Below are positions 8,846 to 17,069 of a stretch of DNA of 64,000 nt, one piece after another (the stretch's first letter is position 1; each line of letters starts with the position of its first letter). The translations under genes and the position numbers were made by a program. The notes beneath the pieces are model-generated. The model was not told the origin of the DNA. It made no database searches and saw only the letters and a program-made list of their open reading frames with translations. Source of the DNA: Thiocapsa roseopersicina (GTDB lineage Bacteria > Pseudomonadota > Gammaproteobacteria > Chromatiales > Chromatiaceae); assembly GCF_900106925.1 (NCBI RefSeq), contig NZ_FNNZ01000006.1:161840-225839 (forward strand), in the 5' to 3' direction.

Positions 8846-9198
8846 TGCTTGAGATGATGTTGTCGGTCCTGATCGTCGTCGGTGCGCTCTTCACCTTCAT
8901 CGGGTCCTTGGGTCTCGCCCGGCTCGACGATTTCTACACGCGCCTGCATGGCCCGACCAAGGCCACCACCCTCGGCGTGGGCGCGCTGCTGATTGCATCG
9001 GTGCTCTACTTCAGTACCCGCGGCGAGGGGCTTAGCCTGCATGAGATCCTGGTGACGCTCTTCCTCTTCATCACGGCCCCGGTCAGTGCGCACCTGCTCG
9101 CCAAGGCCGCGCTGCATCTGCGCGTGCGCTCGATTGCACCGCCCCCGCCCGAGGCCGAGGAGCCGTTGGCCGATACCCGCGTCCGGACCGGCGACTAG
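8845..9198 (+). CDS. mrpG: Na+/H+ antiporter Mrp subunit G
   Basis: 117-aa last subunit of the Mrp complex, with three membrane helices and the MrpG signature GSLGLARLDDFYTRLHGPTKATTLG. The ATG at 8845 gives MLEMMLSV; ATGs at 8854 and 8857 are also possible. The first one sits exactly at the end of palindromic element A2. The polar tail rich in Pro and Glu after about residue 95 is a variable extension. With this gene the operon holds all seven Mrp functions, A and B being fused. Confidence 0.93.
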   Translation: MLEMMLSVLIVVGALFTFIGSLGLARLDDFYTRLHGPTKATTLGVGALLIASVLYFSTRGEGLSLHEILVTLFLFITAPVSAHLLAKAALHLRVRSIAPPPPEAEEPLADTRVRTGD

Positions 9199-9261
9199 GT
9201 CCGATCAAGCCTTGTCGGCCTTTGCGACCCAAGCGACCCTCAAGCGCGAGGCTCATCGGCC

Positions 9262-11235
9262 ATGATCATCGTGGGCATCGATACCGGCGGGACCTTCACC
9301 GACCTGGTGCTATGGCGCGACGGCCGGGTACGGACGCATAAGGTCCTCTCGACCCCGGCGGCGCCCGAGCAGGCGATCCTGCGCGGGATCGCCGAGCTGG
9401 GTCTGGATCCGGCCGGGTTGCACGTCATCCACGGGAGCACGGTAGCGACCAATGCGGTTCTCGAGGGCAAGGGCGTCCGAACACTCTATGTCGCCAATCG
9501 CGGGCTCGGCGATCTCTTGACCATCGGTCGCCAAGCACGACCGGACCTCTACGACCTCCAACCGCCGGCACGGCTTCCGCCGGTTCCGCCCGAGCTCTGT
9601 GTCGAGACCGGCGGACGTCTCGGCGCCGACGGCGATTGGGTCGAACCCCTGACCGCCGCCGACCTGGACGCGCTCAAGACGACGGTCATGCGGCTCGCCC
9701 CCGAGTCGGTCGCGATCAACCTGCTCTTTTCCTATCTGGACGACAGTGCCGAGCGGGCCTTGGAGGACGCGATGCCCGAGGGCCTGTTCGTCGCGCGCTC
9801 CTCCGAGGTCCTGCCGCTCGTCGGCGAATACGAACGCGGGATCGCCACCTGGATCAACGCGCGCATCGGGCCCATCGTCGCACGCTATATCGGGCGCCTT
9901 GCCGACGGTCTGTCGGGGGCACGGGTCTCGGTCATGCAAAGCAGCGGAGAGGCGGTCACGGCGAATCAGGCCGCCCGGCACACCGCGCGCCTGCTGCTCT
10001 CGGGTCCGGCCGGCGGACTCGCCGGGGCGGCCTTCGCCGCGGCGCAGACCGGCTGTCCGCGGTTGCTGACGTTCGACATGGGCGGGACCTCCACAGATGT
10101 CGCCGTAGTCGACGGCGAGCCGCGTCTCACCACCGACGGGCACATCGCCGGCTTCCCCGTCGCGCTGCCGATGGTCGACATGCATACCATCGGGGCCGGC
10201 GGGGGCTCGATCGCGCGGCTCGATGCAGGCGGCATGCTCCTGGTCGGACCCGAGTCCGCCGGGGCCGACCCGGGACCTGCCTGCTATGACCGCGGCGGAC
10301 GCGAGGCGACCGTGACCGACGCCAACCTGGTGCTCGGGCGGCTCGACCCGAACGGATTCCTCGGCGGGCGGATGCGCTTGAACCCGGACGCCGCCCGTGC
10401 CGCCCTGGGACGACTCGCGCACACCATGGGGCTCTCGATCGAGGAGACGGCGCTGGGCGTGATCCGTCTGGCCGACGAGCATATGGCGCGCGCCCTGCGG
10501 GTGATCTCGGTGCAGCGCGGGCTGGATCCGCGCGATTTCATCCTGACCTCGTTCGGCGGTGCCGGCGGTCTGCATGTCTGCGCCCTGGCCGAGGCGTTGG
10601 GCATGACACGCGCCCTGGTGCCTGTGCATGCCGGTGTCCTCTCGGCACTCGGGATGCTAGTGACCCCGGCCGGACGAACCCTGACCCGGACGCGCCTCGG
10701 ACTGCTCGCCGACGCCGGCGATGCCGAGATCGCGGCGGCGCTCGACGCGCTCGCCGAGTCCGGGATCACCGAACTGGAGCAGGAAGGCGTGGCCCGCGCT
10801 GATCTGCGTGTCGAGCGCTCGCTCGATCTGCGTTATCGCGGCCAATCCCATACGCTCAACCTGCACTGGGCTAGCGTCGCGGACGCCATCGCCGCGTTTC
10901 ACGCGCAGCACCGGGATCGCTACGGTCACCGGCTCGACCTGCCGGTCGAGCTGGTCAATCTGCGGGTGCGCGTACGCGGCCCGATCCCGAATCTTGAGCT
11001 GCCGCCGATCGGGGCGTCCGGCCGAGGGAGCCCGACCGGAAGCTCCGCTGCCTACGGATGTCCGACGCCGGTCGCCTGCTGGACACGCGAGGATCTCGGT
11101 CAAGGGCGCGGGCTGCTTGGACCGGCGATCATCGCAGACGCACTGGCCACCACCTGGCTCGCCCCCGGCTGGCGGGCCGATCTGGACGCGGTCGGGAACC
11201 TGATGCTACAAAGAGCGGTCGGAGAAAAGCCCTAG
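9262..11235 (+). CDS. Hydantoinase/oxoprolinase subunit A family protein (HyuA-like)
   Basis: 657-aa member of the HyuA / 5-oxoprolinase / acetone carboxylase beta family, which couples ATP use to opening of cyclic amides or activation of ketones. The N-terminal phosphate-binding signature IDTGGTFTDLVLW (about 5-17) and the second one, FDMGGTSTDVAVVD (about 272-285), are both intact, with GAGGGSIARLDAGG after them. No HyuB partner is present on either side, so this subunit stands alone or works with a distant gene. The substrate cannot be told from sequence. It follows mrpG by 63 bases on the same strand. Confidence 0.88.
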   Translation: MIIVGIDTGGTFTDLVLWRDGRVRTHKVLSTPAAPEQAILRGIAELGLDPAGLHVIHGSTVATNAVLEGKGVRTLYVANRGLGDLLTIGRQARPDLYDLQPPARLPPVPPELCVETGGRLGADGDWVEPLTAADLDALKTTVMRLAPESVAINLLFSYLDDSAERALEDAMPEGLFVARSSEVLPLVGEYERGIATWINARIGPIVARYIGRLADGLSGARVSVMQSSGEAVTANQAARHTARLLLSGPAGGLAGAAFAAAQTGCPRLLTFDMGGTSTDVAVVDGEPRLTTDGHIAGFPVALPMVDMHTIGAGGGSIARLDAGGMLLVGPESAGADPGPACYDRGGREATVTDANLVLGRLDPNGFLGGRMRLNPDAARAALGRLAHTMGLSIEETALGVIRLADEHMARALRVISVQRGLDPRDFILTSFGGAGGLHVCALAEALGMTRALVPVHAGVLSALGMLVTPAGRTLTRTRLGLLADAGDAEIAAALDALAESGITELEQEGVARADLRVERSLDLRYRGQSHTLNLHWASVADAIAAFHAQHRDRYGHRLDLPVELVNLRVRVRGPIPNLELPPIGASGRGSPTGSSAAYGCPTPVACWTREDLGQGRGLLGPAIIADALATTWLAPGWRADLDAVGNLMLQRAVGEKP

Positions 11236-11272
11236 TCGAGCGGTGCAGAGATTCCGAGACCGCCCGAGATCA

Positions 11273-11312
11273 TTGTCGTTGTCGTATCGATGGTCGATTA
11301 CGACAACGACAA
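11273..11312. repeat. Long DNA hairpin of GTCGTT/AACGAC repeats
   Basis: Inverted repeat with left arm TTGTCGTTGTCGTATCGA (11273-11290), loop TGG and right arm 11294-11312, which pairs with one bulged A. The arms consist of short CGTTGT-type repeats. It lies 38 bases after the HyuA-like stop. No T-tract follows, so it is not a clear terminator. Function unknown. Confidence 0.7.
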
Positions 11313-11424
11313 CGAACGGTCTCGACACATCTGCCGTGCTGTATCAGCCGGACAACCGCAAAGGGACAGATCGCCACCGGCCACGCCCGGCTCGGCACGC
11401 CACCACCACTCCTTCAGGACATCC

Positions 11425-12612
11425 ATGACGCTCTACGGATTGCTCGACGTCGACATCCTGTCCGCCGTGCTCATCACGCTCGGCATGACCCATATCACCA
11501 TCGTTGCCGTGACGGTCTATCTGCACCGTGCACAAGCGCATCGGGCGCTCGATCTGCATCCGGCGGTCTCGCACTTCTTTCGCTTCTGGCTCTGGCTCAC
11601 GACCGGGATGGTGACCAAGGAATGGGTCGGCGTCCATCGGCGTCATCATGCCAAGTGCGAGACCGTCGAGGACCCGCATAGCCCGCAGGTCTTGGGCCTG
11701 CGCAAGGTCTTGGGCGAGGGCGCGGAGCTCTACGCACAAGCCGCGAGCGATCGCGCAGCCGTCGAGCGCTACGGCCAAGGCACCCCGGATGACTGGATCG
11801 AGCGTCGGCTTTACAGCCGCTTTTCCTGGCAGGGGGTCGCGCTCATGCTGGTCCTGGATGTGGTTCTCTTCGGCGTCTACGGCATCGTGATCTGGGCCGT
11901 TCAGATGCTCTGGATCCCCATCTTCGCCGCCGGTGTCATCAACGGCGTCGGGCACTATTTCGGCTATCGCAACTTCGAGCCGCCGGATGCCTCCACCAAC
12001 ATCGTCCCCTGGGGCATCCTGATCGGCGGCGAAGAGCTGCACAACAATCACCATGCCTTCCCCAGCTCGGCGCGACTCGCGTCGAAATGGTGGGAATTCG
12101 ATATCGGCTGGATGTATATCCGCATCCTCACGGCACTGCGGCTGGCGAAGGTCCGCCGGGTCGCACCCAACCCGCAGGTGGTCCCGGGCAAGTCGCAACT
12201 GGATCTCGAGACCCTGCGTGCGGTGATCACGAGCCGGATGCACGTCTTTGCGCGCTACGGGAAAGAGGTGATGGTCCCGGTCTCGCGCGAGGAGCTGTGC
12301 CGCGACGCGGAGCACTGCAAACGCTTGGTCAGGCGTGCGCGAAGACTGCTCCTGACCGAGGGCCAGCGACTCGACCTCGCCGCTCGCGGCAGTTTGGAGC
12401 AGATCCTTGCCAAGAATCAGACGCTCGCCACCGTCTATCACTTTCGCGAGCGCCTGCAGGAGATCTGGGACCGCAAGGCGCCCAGCCAGGAGGCGTTGCT
12501 TCACGCGCTTCAGGATTGGTGTCAGCAGGCCGAGGCGACGGGGATTCAGGCGTTGGAACGGTTCTCCAGGAACCTGCGCGGATTTGCACTGGCGCCGACG
12601 CTTGCTCGGTAA
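11425..12612 (+). CDS. Membrane fatty-acid (acyl-CoA type) desaturase
   Basis: 395-aa integral-membrane di-iron desaturase that would insert a double bond into an acyl chain. The three histidine clusters of the class are present: H34-x4-H39 (HRAQAH), H71-x2-HH (HRRHH) and H206-x2-HH (HNNHH). Hydrophobic segments lie around 10-32, 48-62 and 133-170. A charged C-terminal region of about 130 residues follows the membrane core and is longer than in minimal delta-9 enzymes. The ATG at 11425 starts right before the first hydrophobic segment, with AGGAC upstream. The TAA stop is followed directly by palindromic element B1. Confidence 0.9.
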   Translation: MTLYGLLDVDILSAVLITLGMTHITIVAVTVYLHRAQAHRALDLHPAVSHFFRFWLWLTTGMVTKEWVGVHRRHHAKCETVEDPHSPQVLGLRKVLGEGAELYAQAASDRAAVERYGQGTPDDWIERRLYSRFSWQGVALMLVLDVVLFGVYGIVIWAVQMLWIPIFAAGVINGVGHYFGYRNFEPPDASTNIVPWGILIGGEELHNNHHAFPSSARLASKWWEFDIGWMYIRILTALRLAKVRRVAPNPQVVPGKSQLDLETLRAVITSRMHVFARYGKEVMVPVSREELCRDAEHCKRLVRRARRLLLTEGQRLDLAARGSLEQILAKNQTLATVYHFRERLQEIWDRKAPSQEALLHALQDWCQQAEATGIQALERFSRNLRGFALAPTLAR

Positions 12613-12699
12613 TTAAACCGCGCGCTGCGCAGTATACGAGTTTTTTGAATGGGATCGGCCGCGGCAGGCTTGACGACCGCTGGAGCCGGCGCGGTTTAA
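12613..12699. repeat. Palindromic CGCGTC-family element B1 (first of pair)
   Basis: 87-bp element with arms TTAAACCGCGC (12613-12623) and GCGCGGTTTAA (12689-12699). It begins on the base after the desaturase stop. Its interior is clearly related to element D1 near 49.9 kb: both contain TTGACGACCG and end with TGGAGCCGGCGCGGTTTAA. A 21-bp A/T-rich linker leads to element B2. Confidence 0.87.
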
Positions 12700-12720
12700 G
12701 ATTTTGAAAAATAAATCCTC

Positions 12721-12808
12721 TTTAAACCGCGCCAGCTCCGACAGTTATCGGTGCTGGCGCGGCCAAGCCAATCCAACACACGACGCATATTGCACCGGGC
12801 GCGGTTTT
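12721..12808. repeat. Palindromic CGCGTC-family element B2 (second of pair)
   Basis: 88-bp element with arms TTTAAACCGCGCC (12721-12733) and GGCGCGGTTTT (12798-12808). The outermost bases are mismatched, unlike most copies. It ends two bases from the mlaC stop codon, so this pair fills the whole gap between two convergent genes. Confidence 0.84.
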
Positions 12809-12810
12809 GG

Positions 12811-13437
12811 TCAACGCCGGGTGTTGTTCCGGGTGGTCAACTCCTCAAGCAACCCGTCGATGCCGCGACGCTGCGCAACCGACGTGAACTGATTCCGATA
12901 CGAGGCCAGCAGGCTGATCTCCTGAACCGCCACGTCGTAGGCCCGCCATCGCCCGTCGCTGTAGGCCATCCGATAGTCCACCCGCACGGGCTGCCCGCCC
13001 GGCTGCTGGATCTCGGTGCGAACCAGCGTGCGTGTGGCGCCGGGCTCCAGCTGCATGGGGAGGAAGCGGATGTCCCAGGAGCTGAGGGCGTCGAGCGCGG
13101 AGGAATAGGTCTGGATCAAGAGCCGCTGAAACTCCGCTTGGAACACCCGGCGCTGCTCCGGCGTCGCATCCCGCCAATAGGGTCCGAGCGCCAGGGCCGA
13201 GACACGCGGAACATCCACATGGGGCAGGAACAGCTCATCGACCAGACGATGGACATAGCCGGGGTCGGTCTTGAGCAGGTTCCGATCCTCGCGAAGCACC
13301 CGCATCAGGCCGTCCGAGACCTGCTGGATGATGCGTTGCGGCTCGTTGAGCCCGCCGTACGCCGTCGCCGGGACGAGCACTGCGCATTGAAGCAAAAGAA
13401 GCGTCGCCCATGGGGCGCGATAGTTCACTGGGATCAT
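12811..13437 (-). CDS. mlaC: MlaC-family phospholipid-binding periplasmic protein
   Basis: 208-aa protein of the MlaC/Ttg2D (toluene tolerance) family. It carries phospholipid across the periplasm between an outer-membrane site and the inner-membrane MlaFEDB transporter. The first ~28 residues form a signal peptide (hydrophobic stretch ATLLLLQCAVLVPATAYG). The body has the family pattern: DPGYVHRLVDELFLPHVDVPRVSALALG, YWRDATPEQRRVFQAEFQRLL and a YDV-VQEISLL stretch near the end. No other mla gene is in the window, so it is separated from its transporter. It converges with the desaturase gene, with repeats between. Confidence 0.86.
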   Translation of the reverse strand: MIPVNYRAPWATLLLLQCAVLVPATAYGGLNEPQRIIQQVSDGLMRVLREDRNLLKTDPGYVHRLVDELFLPHVDVPRVSALALGPYWRDATPEQRRVFQAEFQRLLIQTYSSALDALSSWDIRFLPMQLEPGATRTLVRTEIQQPGGQPVRVDYRMAYSDGRWRAYDVAVQEISLLASYRNQFTSVAQRRGIDGLLEELTTRNNTRR

Positions 13438-13558
13438 GGGTCACTATCCGATCCGGTTGCCCGGTTTCCTGTAAGGGTATACTTCGACACCGCGTCCGGC
13501 GAAGGGGTTGCATGCCCGCTCGACGACATTCGGACCATCAGTCGTGAAGGAGAGACCC

Positions 13559-13996
13559 ATGACGAACCCCCAGCTGCCCGCTCAGCCAACCCAGGCCGAT
13601 CTGAAGGACTTTTTTCTCAAGGACCGTTTCGCTGCACACGTCGGCATCGAGCTTCTGGAGATGGCGCCCGGCCGGGCCAAGGCCAAGCTCGAGATCCATG
13701 ATCACCACCGCAACGCCGTCGGCGTCGTCCACGGCGGAGCCATCTTCAGTCTGGCCGATCTGGTCTTCGCCGTCGCCTCCAACTCACACGGCACCGTCGC
13801 GCTCGGGATCAACGTTTCCATCTCCTACATGACCGCCGCCCGTGGCGGGACACTCGTCGCCGAGGCCGAAGAGGTCTCGATCAACCCCAAGCTCGCCACC
13901 TATCTGATCCGCATCCGCGACGACGACCAGACCCTGATCGCGCTCTTTCAGGGGACGGTGTATCGGAAACGCGAGACGCTGCCGGTGACGGAGTGA
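13559..13996 (+). CDS. PaaI-family hotdog-fold thioesterase
   Basis: 145-aa protein with the PaaI-type hotdog signature GVVHGGAIFSLADLVFAVASN, which supplies the active-site Asp and the HGG loop for acyl-CoA thioester hydrolysis. The ATG at 13559 is chosen because a strong GAAGGAGAG precedes it and the alignment-like body starts soon after; the open frame extends 17 codons further upstream. Aryl- or short-chain acyl-CoA is the usual family substrate, but no paa genes lie nearby. It converges with urtE, separated by a hairpin. Confidence 0.85.
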   Translation: MTNPQLPAQPTQADLKDFFLKDRFAAHVGIELLEMAPGRAKAKLEIHDHHRNAVGVVHGGAIFSLADLVFAVASNSHGTVALGINVSISYMTAARGGTLVAEAEEVSINPKLATYLIRIRDDDQTLIALFQGTVYRKRETLPVTE

Positions 13997-14079
13997 CGGA
14001 GTGACGGCCGGTAGGATGGGACACTAGGCGGAAATGCTCGCGGCCCGCAACAAACGCACGTGACCGAGGCACTCATCGA

Positions 14080-14109
14080 GGCAGCACCCCGCGCAACGGG
14101 GCGCTGCTC
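14080..14109. terminator. Hairpin between convergent thioesterase and urtE genes
   Basis: Inverted repeat GCAGCACCCCG / CGGGGCGCTGC around a 5-base loop (one mismatch), four bases beyond the urtE stop. No T-run is visible on either side, so termination would be weak or factor-assisted. The position at the end of the urt operon is the main reason for the call. Confidence 0.4.
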
Positions 14110-14113
14110 GGAC

Positions 14114-14809
14114 TCACACCGTCAGGTATTGCTTGACGAGATCCTCGGTCAGATCGGGCATGGCCCCGCTCGCCATCAGCCGTCCGCGATCGAGGATGAT
14201 GAAACGATCGGCGACGCGGCGGGCGAAGGGGAGCTTCTGCTCGACCAGGATGACGGTGAGGTTCAGGTCGGTCATGAGACGGCGGATAATGTCGCCGATC
14301 TCGTGGACGATGTTGGGCTGGATGCCTTCGGTGGGCTCGTCGAGGATGAGGAGCTTGGGGTCGATGACGAGTGCTCGGCCGATGGCCAACTGTTGTTGCT
14401 GACCGCCGGAGAGATCGCCGCCGCGTCGCCCGAGCATCTCTTTGAGCACCGGGAAGAGCTCGAAGATATAGCCGGGGATCTGTTTGGCGCGATCGGGCCG
14501 CGCGGCGAGACCGATCCGCAGATTCTCCTCGACGGTCAGCAGCGGGAAGATCTGGCGACCTTGCGGGACATAGCCGATCCCGAGAGGTGCTCGGCGTTCT
14601 GCGGTGAGTCGGGCGAGATCCTGGCCCTCATAGCTCAGGGAACCCGAGCGCAACGGGAGCAGCCCCATGATGCATTGCATCAGTGTGGTCTTGCCGACTC
14701 CGTTGCGACCCATCACGCAGGTGCACTGACCCTGCGGGATCTCGACATCCAGGTCCCAGAGTGTGTGGCTCTCGCCGTAAAACTGGTTGAGTCCCGAAAT
14801 CTCAAGCAT
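14114..14809 (-). CDS. urtE: Urea ABC transporter ATP-binding protein UrtE
   Basis: 231-aa LivF-type ATPase of the urea transporter. It has Walker A GRNGVGKTTLMQ, ABC signature LSGGQQQQLAIGRAL, Walker B LLILDEPTEGIQP and an H-loop region (VILVEQK). The start is the ATG at 14809, giving MLEISGLNQFYG, which matches UrtE N-termini; an upstream in-frame ATG at 14893 lies inside a repeat and is rejected. No ribosome-binding site other than repeat sequence precedes it. It is last in the urtABCDE order and is separated from urtD by a pair of palindromic elements. Confidence 0.95.
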   Translation of the reverse strand: MLEISGLNQFYGESHTLWDLDVEIPQGQCTCVMGRNGVGKTTLMQCIMGLLPLRSGSLSYEGQDLARLTAERRAPLGIGYVPQGRQIFPLLTVEENLRIGLAARPDRAKQIPGYIFELFPVLKEMLGRRGGDLSGGQQQQLAIGRALVIDPKLLILDEPTEGIQPNIVHEIGDIIRRLMTDLNLTVILVEQKLPFARRVADRFIILDRGRLMASGAMPDLTEDLVKQYLTV

Positions 14810-14893
14810 TGAATCGCGTCCGAGGTTTGAGTCGATGTCGTCATGTACCGCCGCGTCGATGCCCCGAAAGACCTCGGAGTCGACGCGATTCAA
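14809..14893. repeat. Palindromic CGCGTC-family element C1, ends on urtE start
   Basis: 85-bp element with arms TTGAATCGCGTC (14809-14820) and GACGCGATTCAA (14882-14893), exact complements. In the urt direction it finishes on the A of the urtE ATG. Read that way, its first bases AATCGCGTCGACTCC equal those of element A2. The identity resumes at the other end and continues into both genes (see findings). Confidence 0.88.
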
Positions 14894-14920
14894 GATAAAA
14901 AAGATAAAAGAAAAAAATTC

Positions 14921-15006
14921 CTAAAACGCGTCCCCGCTGCGGTCGCGGGCTCATGAGCGGCCCGTTCAAAGCGATCAAATCGCATGTTGCACGAGACGCG
15001 TTTTAG
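14921..15006. repeat. Palindromic CGCGTC-family element C2
   Basis: 86-bp element with arms CTAAAACGCGTC (14921-14932) and GACGCGTTTTAG (14995-15006), exact complements. It lies six bases beyond the urtD stop. A 27-bp A-rich linker (14894-14920) joins it to C1. Confidence 0.88.
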
Positions 15007-15012
15007 CCGGGC

Positions 15013-15843
15013 TCATTCCCCCAGATAGACCTCGACCACGCGCGGGTCGTTCTGCACCTCGTCCATGCTGCCTTCGGCGAGGACCGAGCCCTGATGCAGT
15101 ACGGTGACGCGCTTGGCGATGGAGCGGACGAAATCCATGTCGTGCTCGACGACCACTACGGAGTGCTTGCCCTCCAGCGAGAGCAGCAGCTCAGCGGTGC
15201 GGTCCATCTCCTGGTGCGTCATGCCGGCGACCGGCTCGTCGACCAGCAGAAGATGGGGATCCTGCATCAACAACATGCCGATCTCGAGCCATTGTTTCTG
15301 GCCGTGCGAGAGTGCGCCGGCCTCGCGGTGGGTCTGCTCCTGGAGACCGATGATGCCCAGGACCTCGTGGATGCGGTCGCGTTGCTCGCCGCCGAGTCGG
15401 GCGAACAGGGTCGGGAAGACGCGTTTGTCTCCGGCCATTGCGAGCTCGAGGTTCTCGAAGACGCTGTGCGACTCGAAGACGGTCGGCTTCTGGAACTTGC
15501 GGCCGACCCCGAGCGCGGCGATCTCGGGCTCGGAAAGTCTCAGTAGATCGATGGTCCGCCCGAAATAGGCGCTGCCGGTATCCGGCCGGGTCTTGCCGGT
15601 GATGATGTCCATCATGGTCGTCTTGCCGGCACCGTTCGGACCGATCACGCAGCGCAGCTCGCCGGCGTTGACGTAAAAATTCAGGTTATTGATCGCCTTG
15701 AAGCCGTCGAAGCTGACGCTGACGCCTTCCAGATACAGGATCACGCCCTGGCTGACATCCAGATCCAGGTCCAGCATGGAGTACATGAAGCTCCACTGCC
15801 GGTCCTTGCGCATGGATTCGCGCAATTGCTCGACCGGTTTCAT
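15013..15843 (-). CDS. urtD: Urea ABC transporter ATP-binding protein UrtD
   Basis: 276-aa LivG-type ATPase of the urea transporter. It has Walker A GPNGAGKTTMMD, a signature region LSHGQKQWLEIGMLL (the LSHGQ variant is usual for UrtD), Walker B LLLVDEPVAGM and H-loop VVVVEHDMDF. It starts at 15843 (MKPVEQLRES), overlapping the urtC stop as ATGA, which indicates coupling. The frame stays open far upstream inside urtC, but that part is antisense-frame noise. Confidence 0.95.
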   Translation of the reverse strand: MKPVEQLRESMRKDRQWSFMYSMLDLDLDVSQGVILYLEGVSVSFDGFKAINNLNFYVNAGELRCVIGPNGAGKTTMMDIITGKTRPDTGSAYFGRTIDLLRLSEPEIAALGVGRKFQKPTVFESHSVFENLELAMAGDKRVFPTLFARLGGEQRDRIHEVLGIIGLQEQTHREAGALSHGQKQWLEIGMLLMQDPHLLLVDEPVAGMTHQEMDRTAELLLSLEGKHSVVVVEHDMDFVRSIAKRVTVLHQGSVLAEGSMDEVQNDPRVVEVYLGE

Positions 15844-16970
15844 GGTGCGGCCTCCGCTGCGGACTCGGCGGGGGATCGCGATCGTCGCCAGGTCCTGATC
15901 ATACCGACCAAGCCGGCGATCCCCTTGGGCAGAAAGAGTGTGACGATGACGAAGAGCGCGCCCAGGGCGAAGAGCCATGCCTCGGGGAAGGCGCCGGTGA
16001 AGTAGGTCTTGCCGTAGTTGACCAGGATGGCGCCGATGACGGCGCCGTACAGCGTCGCCCGACCGCCGATGGCCACCCAGATCACCAGCTCGATGGAGTT
16101 GAGCGGCGAGAACTCGCCCGGATTGATGATGCCGACCTGCGGAACATAGAGTGCCCCGGCAACACCTGCGAGCATCGCCGAGAAGGTGAAGATGGCGAGC
16201 TTGACCCGATCGACCCGGTATCCGATGAATCGTGTGCGCGCCTCGGCGTCGCGGATCGCAACCGCGACACGACCGAGCCGCGAGGTGACGATCCAGCGGC
16301 AGGCCAGATAGCCGAGCGCCAATGCACCCGCCGAGGCGAGAAAGAGTCCGATCCGTGTTGCGTCGCTCTTTAGATCGAAGCCCAGGATGTCTTTGAAGTC
16401 GGTCAGGCCGTTGTTTCCGCCGAAGCCCATCTCGTTGCGGAAGAAGGCCAACATCAGGGCATAGGTCAGCGCCTGGGTCATGATGGAGAGATAGACGCCG
16501 GTGACCCGCGAGCGAAAGGCGAGATAGCCGAAGATGAAGGCCAAGGTCCCGGGGACCAGGATGGCCATGAGCGCGGCGAACCAGAAGAGGTCGAAGCCCT
16601 GCCAGAACCAGGGTAGCTCCGACCAGTTCAGGAAGACCATGAAATCCGGCAGCACCGGGTGACCGTAGACACCGCGGTCGCCGATCTGACGCATCAGATA
16701 CATGCCCATCGCATAGCCGCCGAGACCGAAGAAGGCGGCATGGCCCAGACTCAGGATGCCCAGATAACCCCACACCAGATCAACCGCGACGGCGAGCAGC
16801 GCATAGGTCAGATACTTACCGAGCAGCGTGACCGTGTAGGTGGAAACATGCCAGGGGCTGGACTCGGGCACCATCAGATTCAGGATCGGCACCACGACCG
16901 CGACGACCAGCAGGACGGCCAGCATCGCCTGTCCGCCTCTGTCGCCCCTCATCACACTGGCCACACCCAT
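15840..16970 (-). CDS. urtC: Urea ABC transporter permease UrtC
   Basis: 376-aa LivM-type permease with about ten membrane segments and the family stretch WGYLGILSLGHAAFFGLGGYAMGMYLMRQ. The start at 16970 has TTGGAGAC at good spacing. It lies 99 bases after urtB and overlaps urtD by four bases. It forms the inner-membrane channel with UrtB. Confidence 0.95.
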   Translation of the reverse strand: MGVASVMRGDRGGQAMLAVLLVVAVVVPILNLMVPESSPWHVSTYTVTLLGKYLTYALLAVAVDLVWGYLGILSLGHAAFFGLGGYAMGMYLMRQIGDRGVYGHPVLPDFMVFLNWSELPWFWQGFDLFWFAALMAILVPGTLAFIFGYLAFRSRVTGVYLSIMTQALTYALMLAFFRNEMGFGGNNGLTDFKDILGFDLKSDATRIGLFLASAGALALGYLACRWIVTSRLGRVAVAIRDAEARTRFIGYRVDRVKLAIFTFSAMLAGVAGALYVPQVGIINPGEFSPLNSIELVIWVAIGGRATLYGAVIGAILVNYGKTYFTGAFPEAWLFALGALFVIVTLFLPKGIAGLVGMIRTWRRSRSPAESAAEAAP

Positions 16971-17069
16971 GCTCGTGTCTCCAAAACCGCGAAAAACTCA
17001 ACCTGTCGATCGGGTCGACGTACGTCGCCCGATAGCCATCCTCGTGACGGAACGCCCAATCCGACATCT

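Noticed and set aside
9262..11235. 5-oxoprolinase or acetone carboxylase as a specific name for the HyuA-like protein
   Set aside because: No HyuB domain or partner gene is adjacent and the family covers several reactions, so I kept the family-level name.
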